Positions 22,801 to 34,800 of a stretch of 64,000 bases of DNA are shown here, in pieces. A program made the position numbers and the translations under genes. The stretch's first letter is position 1. Each line of letters begins with the position of its first letter. The stretch is from positions 182,072 through 246,071 of the forward strand of contig NMRA01000188.1 in NCBI GenBank assembly GCA_002633005.1, in the 5' to 3' direction. The DNA is from Phoronis australis (lineage: Eukaryota > Phoronida > Phoronidae). The notes under the pieces were generated by a model. The model was not told the origin of the DNA, made no database searches, and was given only the letters and a program-made list of their open reading frames with translations.

Positions 22801-25800
22801 CATCGACTCTACCCCTGCACAACTCAGCGGCTGACGTCATCGAACATGAAAATAGAATACTTAAATGAGCATGCGTAACAATTGAATATTCAACAAACGG
22901 CATTAATGTATCAACATTTATACGCTATGAAAAATAAGACACAAAATTTCAATAAAAACAACATCTTTAATTCAGTAAAATTTATTTGTCATTTTCATTC
23001 ACTTGTAAATCATCGATCTCCAGTTTGAACACGAGTAACGTGTGGTTGGGATGCTTTGACTTGAACATTAAACTCAGTAACCAGTGGTAATCTACTTTAG
23101 CAGACAATATTTTCAAGGTAGAAGCTTAGCATGACAAGATGTGTAGTAAGCTAGTCTAGAGTAGTTGCTTAAAATAAAAATTAATATTTTACAGCTTCAC
23201 ATTAGTTCTATTTTATTTCCATTTTTATTTGGTTTTAAGTAAAAACATTTTAACAAGAAAAACTCGGCGTTTCTTGAAAGGTCACGACCTCAGGCCTCTG
23301 ACATAAAAAGTAGTTACAAAAGCCGGGGCGAGCAAAGAAAAGGTAGATCGATTCATTGCAATTTTTCTCGTTCAGTATGTGGTATAAATAGATTATTATA
23401 TGTTCTCATTCATTATCCCCCTTGTCTAGAGCCCTCGTGGATTTTGAAGAATTATCGCCCTCGGGCCTAATGCCCTCGGGCAATAATTTTCCAAAATCTA
23501 CTCGGGCTCTAGATTGCAGGGGATAATGACTTGGCCATGTAATAATCTATATGTATACATTACATAGAAATGTTGTTTCTGTAATAATACCTGCCTTCAT
23601 CCCACATGATACGGTTGTGAAATAATTGTTATAACACCATGAAATACGTCAGAACTACTTTTCCGTAGTATCTTCTCTAGAGAAGATGACCGTTACCATC
23701 TCTAGAGAAAATAACCCTGGCACTGTTGTAAGGATTACGGTATTTGGAGGGCTAAATCCATAATAATTACCATAGTTTATTTAACTGAGCTTGTTATAAG
23801 GTACCACTAAGGTCTCACAATTCTGTACTGGTGTTATTGTCACAAATACTTGAAAAACACCTTACAAATGATAACTGGATTAAATATACAGCACAAATCA
23901 TAAACATATCCGTCAAATACTAGTACAAACTGATCTTTTAATTTCAACAAAACTTGACGAAACTTAAACGATACAGCGACCTAAACGATACAGTGACCTC
24001 ATTTGGCCAACTAGTCATGAATGAGTCATTGCTATGGGAAACATATTACTACGCCAAACACGGAAATCATAACCTCCGGGTCCTAACCATGTTGTGTTTA
24101 GTCAATATAAGCAAATAACATCTCTAACAGTTACATATATATATTAAGTGTTTCCATTATCATATTCTTTTTTAATTCAAAGAAATTTTACCAAGTACCG
24201 GTAAATTCCCTTCTTTAGCATAACGTCTTGTTCTGATCCTCTGCTCAACCTACTGCTCGTCTGGTAGGCTATTTATCCGTTAATTCGTTGTTTGACGTTA
24301 ACTTAGCTCCATATGCTGATTCGTTTATAATTGCTGCTATTTTACATGAAACATAAACACACACTTGATGAGTTCCAATTTCTTCGCAATTCCGCCACAG
24401 ACGTAGCCAATACTGGTGAAGCCCTAGCTTAGATCAGCTTACATGTCACGTATCAAGATATAATAACCCACAGATATCATCACATATGTTATATAAAATA
24501 TATTAATTTTCTTACAGCTTCAGTAGCTCCAGTTATACCAATTATACTAATTATAGTTTCCCCTGATTAAGCTATCTAAGCGAAATAGTGTAGGGCTCCT
24601 GCGCAACTTGGGGCCTCAGTTTGTAACAGGGTCACTCTTTGTAAAACTCATACAACGGGTTGAGGAGGGGGTTGTGACGAGAGAGGAGAAGCAACTGAAG
24701 CAGTCCAAATTTATTCGGGATTAGAGCCCCGATAAACCTAAATCCCTCACTGATAGTCAAACAAAGAACTGAACACAGACATGAGTCAGAACACTGTGAC
24801 CTCAAATCTCATATTTAGTTACTTTACTAAAAGCCATGTACATGTGCGCAAATCCACTGCGTAACCAAATAAATCACTGGCAACGCAGGCGTACTTTTCA
24901 CTTGAAATACCAATACTTGACAAAGCAAGATCACCACAACTGAAAGACCCCACACTTAATAGCAGGTCCGTAGTAACAACTTTGCTTGACGTGGCTAAAT
25001 GAAAAATCTCACAAATATCTTCTAATGTGCAACAGAGCTGGCATAAGATAGTTCCCAAAAGCAGGACTTAATGCACATTGTATGAGTAACAAGACTCTGA
25101 ATACTTGACAATTCTTTGCTAACGTGATCACAGGATTCCCGTGAGAGGCAAAACACAATTAAAGAAACTATCAAATCCTATGGTCTACAGATAAGCCATT
25201 ACGACATTAAACCTTGAAGCCAGCGACACTTGTGCATCTGACGGCGGTTGTACTTTGCAGCCATATTTGATACTGCGATTTGCATGAACAATTTGCTCCT
25301 GGAGGACGTTTATCAAACTGCTGTGGAGAAACAGTTTTAGGACGGACAAACTCGAAGATTACTGGCAAAAACAGTGGAGAAGCTAGCTTGATAATTCTGA
25401 GGCAGATATAGTGAGGTTAGAGATAATATGATCTGAACACCATGCCTACGCCCAACATTATCTGTTTCAATAACATACAAACAATATAGACTGAGATCTG
25501 TTTTTAGCACACACAACAGTTTCTTAGCTCTACTAGATTATGCTATCTGACAACAATGGCTTGGAACAAAGAAATATACAGCCTTGGACCAAGAAACTGT
25601 ACTTCAATAAGAGCTATTTAATTCCTTTCTGGGTACATTAGTAACACTATGGATACACAGGGCCTTATAGAAAAGTCTGTGTATTCAGACGAATACCTAT
25701 AAAACTATAGAATCTAATTCAAGAAACGTATTTTCTGAAATCCGATAACCTGTACAATTTGGTTTTTTTTGGACTTGACACCAAATTGCCCATCTGTTAA

Positions 25801-28800
25801 TTGGGTCATTTGATCACATGTTTTTAGCAAATGACTAAATTTTACTTGATATTAATGTTCAAGATGATTTTTTAAAAACAGTGCAGTTTTTCAGTTATTT
25901 CCTTTTCGTTCCATGCTACTTTTCAGCTTAAGATAAACAAAGATCCTATTTGTACAGTCCCTCAAGCAACAGTGGATCACTTAATCAACAACTCCTAAGA
26001 GTGTTATGAAAAACAATGCATAAAGCATAGCATCTTAAAGTTTCTCATGAATCTAATCAGCCATTTCTGACACATGATATTTCAAAGTTCGTCAAATTAG
26101 GACATTCTTCTGTAAGTTCTTTAACATAATGTTCAATTTCAAATGGCCTATTAATGGCTGCAAACTGAAGACGCATTTGAGAAATTTACAACTAATGTAA
26201 ACTGAAAGAGTCTACCAAATTCTCAACCGCAACAACTGATGATAATTCTTCTTAACATTAAATTTAGCAAGAATTGAAAAAAAAACATTCTGCAATGTCA
26301 CCAGCCTCACAAATTAACAATAAGTTTCAGTGGCTGATTACTGCCTCGTCATTTTCAACTATCCCTTCAATGGTCACGTTGCAAAACTTGAAAATGGCAA
26401 AGCAATAAGCTGGTGTTACATTAAAATGGCTTTCATAATAAGGCTAACTTCACACTGAAATCTGTAAAACAGAGCAATCCTCAGTAGACCCTCATCAAGA
26501 TGAAAACAGTGGATTCAAGCTCGTCAACTATTTATAAAACATGCTAAATCTGCAAGCATAAAAGCACTCGACACTTGGCAAAATTAACTGAAAAGATGAC
26601 AGTGGAGATGATGATAACGATGACGCTGATGATGATAACAGTGTCAATGATGAACATGATGATAACAATCATATGACGAATGAAGATGTCAGAAATGAGT
26701 AAGAAATACAGTCTTATTCAACAGAAGGTAAACCAACAAAAGTGCAGCAAAATCAGTCAACAAAGGAACAGCACCATCACAAAATCCTGGATAATAAAAC
26801 AAGACGTCGTAGCGAAAAATGGGAAACATCTTCTGAAAGCCTATAAGAAATACTATCTAACAGAGAAGTTTCACGAAATTCAACAAATTTTTTGAAAACT
26901 TTCATACTTTGCAATTTTTCGAAATTGAAAGTCAATAACTCAAAAACAGTAAGTCTGAGGAAAAAATTGTTACAGTTTATTTGAAAGAGTATACCTCAGA
27001 GAATCCACAACCAAAAATTCACGTCATTTGCTCTTCCAATTCAAAATGGCACCCCTGCACGATTTAAAATGATGAAAATGCGTCAGATCCGAAATTTTGA
27101 AAACAACTTCCGATTAAGCAGCACTCGACAATAGCTGGCTACAGCAAACTAAGGCATGAAAAATTTCGAAGCAATTGGTCCTACAATGCACCCTCTACAA
27201 GACAAAATGTCATCCTGAAATCGAGATGCTCATGCGCAATGGCCAATATTTCCGTCATCTTTGATCGGAGGTGAATGACTTTCAGCATATCTGTAGTCAA
27301 CATCTGCTACAATAATCATAATGATTTTCAGCCATCTAAATAAGAATCGTGGTTTCTATGAGCCTTTGAATCTGAATTCGAAAACAGAATGACCACCACG
27401 TTCGCCATCTTGAATTCGATCATCACAAAAAACAATAGGGTTCCAGCTCTTTCGGAACCAGAGGTTGTGTGTGAATTTCACGGAAATCAGACGAAAAACG
27501 TGACCTGTAGAGTGTGAACAAACACAAAAAAGAAAGAATTAAGATACTTGCCGAAAAATTTTGCCAAGTAAAAATTATATAAGGAAAAAACCTTGATGTC
27601 AGAGCAACATACTTGGTGAAATTTCAATTTCACCAAGTAATGACAAACATTTCTAGTGAGTTAGTGAATGGGCACAATGCCTATAGCGAGAGGACCGAGT
27701 GTCTTCAGTCACCCTGTGCATTTTGTAACACAGTGAGGACAGAGTTTCAGCTGAAGAATGCTTTTTGTGGAAGTATTAAATTTTACAGGATAGGTGATGG
27801 AATCAATAATTGGGTAAAATTACCAACACACAGCTTAGTATCCTTTTTAACAATATCTTGAATGGTTGTGAGCAGTCACAACAATGTCAGACGTCCTTGA
27901 AAATTGAAAAATGGCAATTTTTGTAACAAATTTGGCAACAATTCCCATACAAAGCCTATGAGATTTTACCGTACCGATACATAAGTTTGGTCGCCATAGA
28001 AACTACACTACTGTCTTACCATGAGGATGATAACTCAAATTGTTGGCTCTGTTGGACTTGCCCGAGACTAGTCTTTCCTTGCCTTCCTCCCTCCGCCGCT
28101 GGCCAGAGCGAGGTCTTTCCTCGTTGCTAGCTAACATCATCCCCGGTTGTCGTTTGTTCTTTTCCTGCCTCTGTTTGATCAGTTCTCTCTATAAAGAACA
28201 ACGGACATCTTTAAGAGGGGTAATGAAATACGATTCAGACTATTAACAGATGCTAACTACTACTTTCTCCTTGTAATTTTTAAAACACTGCACTATTAAC
28301 GTTTTACTCTTCAAAATTTTGGAACAAGTTTGACAACTCCTTACAAAATCTGCTAAATCAACAAATATGACTAGCACTTCACTCAGATTCACTTCACAAT
28401 TGTTGGCAAAGACTGCCTGTACCTCAAAACAAAAAAATCCAGTGAAAAAGTGTTTTATTGGAATAACAATTTTCAATGCGAGACAACCAGCTTTTACTGA
28501 ACATAATGAAACAGAGTTAAGTATCCCTTTAAATATGAAGGCCACTTCCTAGAACATGTCACGGTCTAGGACATTTAAACGAGAATGCCACCAAAAAACA
28601 ACCTATTTTGTATCAATTTAGATCGAGTAGTTCCACTCGATAACAGCAAATTACAGCTATTTTACCCCCGACACCTGACGGCAGACGGAGGAGTTGAAAT
28701 TAATCAATGATGTCACAGGTTCGAATGCAGTCTGTTCAGCAGTTCACAACCCGCTTACTGGTGTCAGCTTATCGTTTGAATTCATCGTTTTACACCAATA

Positions 28801-31800
28801 AATCATCAAAATTCGACGTAAAACCGTAACAAATACATAGAGTAATTGAACAAACGTGTGCATACAAACTAAGGTAGGCCAATTTACCAAGGTCGGTCAC
28901 GGGAGTTTGGGGTCTGTTCGGTGATAAATTCAAATTATTCATCCGTGAAATACAGATAGGAGAAATTTCTAAATTTAGACTTGTGATTTCTTTCAGTTCT
29001 AAACACGCAAAACGCTTGCTATCCCAGCCAGTGGCTCGGAACCTGATCAGGACCATCGCGGCCGGACTGACTGAAGACATCACGAACATAAACCAGCCTA
29101 AGTTGGAAACTACGCTTCCAGTCATGAAAAGACTATACTAGTGAGCCAAAGAAAAAATGTGCACGTACATGATTATTTTGGTGAATTAGCCGCGAAACTG
29201 CAAATCTACTTACTCTTAAGCTCATCGAGGGCCGCGAGGTCAGGTTACCCTTCCACACAATCGTCCGGGCAAAAGTTGTACAGGAACAATGATTCGAATA
29301 ATGTATATGAATATCTATTCCCCTGACCACAGGATATAATATCGAGTTATTGTTTCACAACAGCTTTCTATCAGCAAACACTGAATTAGCATGCGCACAC
29401 ACGACCTCGGTGCCCGGTCAATTAGTTTATTGCATCTAAAGCCAGTAACGCAGTGATTTATTAATTGCTGGCTTCTCAAAACATTTCCACTCACAAACAC
29501 TCCAAGGCATTACAAAATGTATCTAATGAGACAGACTTTGTTTCAGTATTATGTACCTTGGTTAGGGTGAAAATAATTCATTTTGAAACAGAACACACAA
29601 TAATAAACGTCAACGTGGCAACTCGCAATCCCGACTTAGACGAGTGCTCATCCGACGAAGACTTCACAGGTCAATCGTTAGGTTTCACAGGAATACACCG
29701 ATCAACAAAGAATAGAAAGGCTCTGTGAAAATGCACAGACAACAGAACATATGGATAGTTCCGAAAACCGTTTGAATGACTTGTCATGGTGTCAGTGAGC
29801 TAACTGCATGATAATGGAAATGACTGACGCTTGCGTTTGCTGCCATGAAATTCTGCAAGTGACCTTCTTGGAGAAGTGCAAATGTGTCTCACGAACAATC
29901 CTGATTTTGCACCGCATCTTAACAGATGTGTGCTTACGGCGTTTTTTAGGGCTGAGAATTTGAAAGAAGTGGCGAAAACATTCTACACCCAGAGGACCAA
30001 ACAGAAGCCTTATGAACGAGCCAGTCACCAAACAGGTTACATAAAACGTTATGTTCTCACGTCTTGAATTAATTGTAATTGTTTATGTTTTCATGGCCAA
30101 CTATACATTCTCCATAATCAAAAACTGATCAACAACCGATCATGATCCCACAAAATGCAGGACACTGTCAGACATGGATAAGTTTCACGGCCTCATACTT
30201 GGTATTAACGGCGTACTTTTCATTCTTCACTACCGCAAGCTACTTCCGAAGCATTATGGGCGCTCAAGGAAATCGAAAAAAGAATATACCCACTTTCCTC
30301 AAAGCTTCATAGTTCATACAAGTGGGATCGATATACCGCACCATAGCCGCACTCACTCTGCAGAAGAACCATTGATGTCGCTGCATCGATTCTCACCTTC
30401 CTCACAGGTTAACGAGACACCTCTCGGCGAGGTAAGATCGACCGCATACGAGGTGATGTGGATATAGACCGATTAAGACGGTAAAAAAGATTAATTAAAT
30501 TGGGTGGCATTCTCCTTTGATAACATATTTATGCCACTCAGTAATGGCACCACCTCTACATAGGGTCACTCAATGCAAATATCTGTGCATCTTGTTCTAT
30601 ATATTCTGCATAAATACAATACTTCCCATGGAAACTCGGGTGCAAGCTTGTGGCATAGATATCGGAAGACGGGCATATCTATTGTTCATTTTGTTGTTCT
30701 TTCTTATAATAGCGACAATGGTAAGCATTTATTGATAACCAGCTGATGTGCGCCCAAGGAACGATATCCTGCACTGTTATATCCAACAAAGACACAACAA
30801 AGGAAAATAATGGTAGCGTTCCATAGGAGGTAACCGTGTGGCGAGCCTACAGCCGTCACATGGATCTCACAAGTTAAACAATAGCTTGCAAAATCCATAC
30901 AACATCATTTGGCATGGGTTAGTCTCCACTGTTTGATGTATTCTCTATGGCAAAAGTTAACAACTAAATGCATGTCAACCGGGTAAGTTTCTAATAAGGA
31001 ATTCAGTTTTACCTTACATGATGCCAACTGCAAGAGGGCAGACGGAATGAAGCTAAAAATTACCTTGATCCTTGGGTGACACATTAGAGGTTAAAATAGA
31101 ACAAATGTTCTACAGTAATAAGTGTCCCAGAAGAGCAAGTCCATTGTAACACCAGTATAGAGTAATCACTTTTCAAGTTACCCTTCTTGTCCAAAGTTAA
31201 GAAAGCATTTACTTGTACATATCTCGTACCTCCCAGCCAATGTACATCAAAGGAATATTTCCGTCAAGTTTGAAAATTCTATTGCGGAGACACTGATCAC
31301 TCATCAGAATTGAAACAAGATATATAGGAAGACGTGGATGAATAAGCTGTAAGGTATACTGCACACCCTAAAAAGAGATTCATGGGTGTTCAGAGGATGC
31401 AAACACTGGCCTCGGGGCACCAGCAGAGCCAATCGACATCAACCTAGGTAACTTGATACTGAGCACCTGGATGGCATGTCATATCACAGTTCCTGTAGTT
31501 GATGTGGAATATGTGAAGACAATGAAACAATCGTTCAACACAGAAAATCAATACCAGCACTTTCAACCATAACAGTTCTGTTACATAAATGAATATGTGG
31601 TGTAATATTGTTATTTTTCAGGTCAGTCATTATATGCTACAATAGCAGACTTTTCATACTGGCGTTCTCTAGAGTAATGACAGCAAGAAAGCGACTTCCC
31701 TTTATCCCGCTCTCAGATTCGGTGGACAGAAATTTACAATTTAACAGAGGATTAAATCCCACTGTCAATCCCCCTTTGTTTGATGAGGTCAAGCTGACTA

Positions 31801-34800
31801 ATTTTATTTTAAGTTTTCAACATGGGCTATGATCGATATTCTCCCGCTTTATCAGTTGCAAATGACCGACTATACGGCCGCAGCTCTTCTTCGTAGTGGG
31901 AAATGTACGGGACATGATGTCCTTCACCCGTAGATATTTCAAGAGGTTTGCCTCTTTCTGTAACCCAATAGTGCATCCAACCGCACATCGGAGAAAATTT
32001 ACCAGCATTATGACAGCAGCAAAGGTGATGAACCGCTCTTTATAACAGTAGGTTGAAACCTCCTACTTGCATTATTACATGAGACCTGTAAGTGGCACTG
32101 AATGCCAGTCCACCAAAGACCTGATCGCCATCTGGCATGTTAATGAATTTCAATATGGCACTGCTATTTCAAAAATCAGTTATTTGGCATCCGTTCCTAA
32201 ATACATCGGATGAGGCTGCCTTGTCAGTTCTTGCTAATTTTATGCACATAAAAATTTGGCACCAACACCCAACTCAAACTCATTCACTCAGTCTCGCTAC
32301 ATTTTTCCATACAACAATTGTATTTGAGTACCTAAGTATGCAATTTGAAATTGAAAAAAATGCCAAAATGTTAGGACTGACCTGCCATATGAAAGCCATC
32401 AAAGACCTTGAAGATGCAAACTACATAAATCTAAGTGCAAAAACTCCTTCCATTTGTTTGCACTGAGAATGATGCAGTGCGAATTTCTCAAGAAAAAATA
32501 ACTAAGTTTTGTATTCATGAAATAAAAAGCCTGGACATACTTCGACTTTGTGTAGAATTCTATTATTGGGTGATTCGAGTTTGGTCCTTTAGCACTGAAT
32601 ACGTGCCAAACATGGAAATAAAACACATCCGCTACAAAATGTCACATGATCCTGTTTCTTTGCTTGGCACTGAATATGTGGCCACAAGGAAAAAATAGGT
32701 CAACCACAAAATGTCACGCGTATAACACTGTTACTTTGGCTTCAGAAGTGAACTGGGATTTAGCTCTTAAAACTGCCAGAAAATAATGGTTCTTTAGCAG
32801 AATATATTAGTTGCTTAATATGAGGCTGTGGTAGACTTTAGACCTGGCAAGTGTCAATTTCAACAACGCGACCATTCATAATGCAGTGCACTAGACGCTA
32901 ACAAGGTGATGTAGCTAGCGACCAGGTGACGACCAAGTGTAAAAGTATAAAATGAGTAGAAAATTGGCCTCACCCATACCAGCGTTTTTATTTTGCTTGT
33001 CACACTTTATGAGATTGAAGTACCGAGTGGCAAATATGTCGTCACCTCTATTTTCGAGCGGACACCTTTGCTTGTGTCAAGGGCTGATTTGTTTGTGTAA
33101 GTCTCAATAGCACATCCAAATTTTGTTTCGTATTAATGTTCAAGATGATATCTCAAAAAACCGGATGCAGTTTTCTAAATTAATGTTCCATTTTTGATCT
33201 GTGAAACTTGGATTTTTTTCATAAAAATTGGAGAACAGAGCATCAACCATACTATCAGAAACTTTTATACGAATTAGACCAGCCATTTCCAAGAAATGCT
33301 GTTCCAAATTTGGACTTTTTTTCTAGCATCCTAAATAACGTCAACACAATATATCCATATTACTAGACGCTGACCCTTCAATACGTTAGCTAATATTCCT
33401 GTCATAGCACGCAACAACCAAATTGTTGCCATAGCAACTTAGCACAACTGTCTCGGATGTATAATTGCGTACCTGAAAATATTTGATGTCTGAAACGCTG
33501 GATGATGACGATCAACATCAGTGTAAGGCAAAAGCAACAGAATGAACAGAAAAACTGGCATTTTATGACATAACTAGTCAGAACATGCTTTTTGACTCAA
33601 AAGCTAAATCTCCAAAAAATGCACGTGACAGCATTGTCTATTCACTTAGAGCCTCTATGACCAAGAAAGCATGTCTATACATAAATACCACATCATCGTG
33701 CTTTTCGTCATCACGGCACCAAAAACCAAACATCCTCTAAAGGTTTTTTGATTCAACAATCTGACGAGCACCTCTCAACTCAACTCAACCAAAAATAAAT
33801 ACACTCGCTATGTACTGCGAACTGATGTTTCATAACCCTCATCAAGTTCCAGCATGAATCAGTGCCATCCACAAGCCATTAACGTGCGCTGACCTGTCAT
33901 CAGTAAAAAACTGACCTGTTTCTGCATCTTCTGCTGTCGTATGCTTTGAGACGGGACATCATCACCATCGTCAGGCACACTGGAACCAGACAGAGATAGT
34001 AAAGAGATTCCGTCCATATGTTAATGCATTAGACAGACGTGAATGAAAACTGCCTGGAGTGTTGGTCATGCAGCATAGAGAGGAAGTAACTGACGGATGT
34101 GACAAGACGTCACAAAGATATCAAGTAACATAATTAAGCGTGTCACTTGAGCGTCACATCATCAAGCCCTAGCGAGAGTGATTAAAAATAATTAGAAGTG
34201 CTTACAGCGCAAAAATCACTCATAAAACTGCGTAACGTGTGGTACACTGATTTTTCACCTATTTAGCACACAGGATAGCGGAAAAGTGAAATGTGTTTCG
34301 TCAACAAAAATAGTTTTGGTTAGGTTTGATTTACATTGTTCTGATGTTATAAAACAATGTTTAACAAGTTTTCTTTATTTCCAACAAGGTAATCGACCAA
34401 TGAGAAATAGAAAACATCAATTTTTGGAATTAGTTCGCGCAAAACAAAAAAGTGAAGAGTTGTAGATTGAAGTGATTCATTTACTTTACAACAGACACCA
34501 ATTCAAGAACATTCTTCTAATCAAGAAATTAAAGACGAAAACTGAAGCAATAAAAAACCTTCTTGATTAAAACCTGTGTAGCACAATCTTTGAATATTTT
34601 GGGGTAGAACCCATGGACTTCATTCTTTAAAACCGCGAGTTACATTTACTTCCCAATTACACAACAATGCCAAAGACATAGTTGGTTCTGATCTGCTTTT
34701 TTTTAAAGAGACATGGTGGAGCACATTTTGAGCTGTTCGTTTTCCAAAAAGCAAGTTTCAAAATAAGACGGGGCACAGACCAGATTTAACGATGCTTTTT

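Larger units (their letters stand above)
29126..33910. other. Large TUB intron (exons 2-3), right part
   Basis: No convincing exon is seen in this intron. Small open frames near 29465-29728 and 30174-30467 (plus strand) have neither family motifs nor good flanking splice sites on both sides. A two-copy tandem repeat lies at 32593-32745. Confidence 0.5.
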
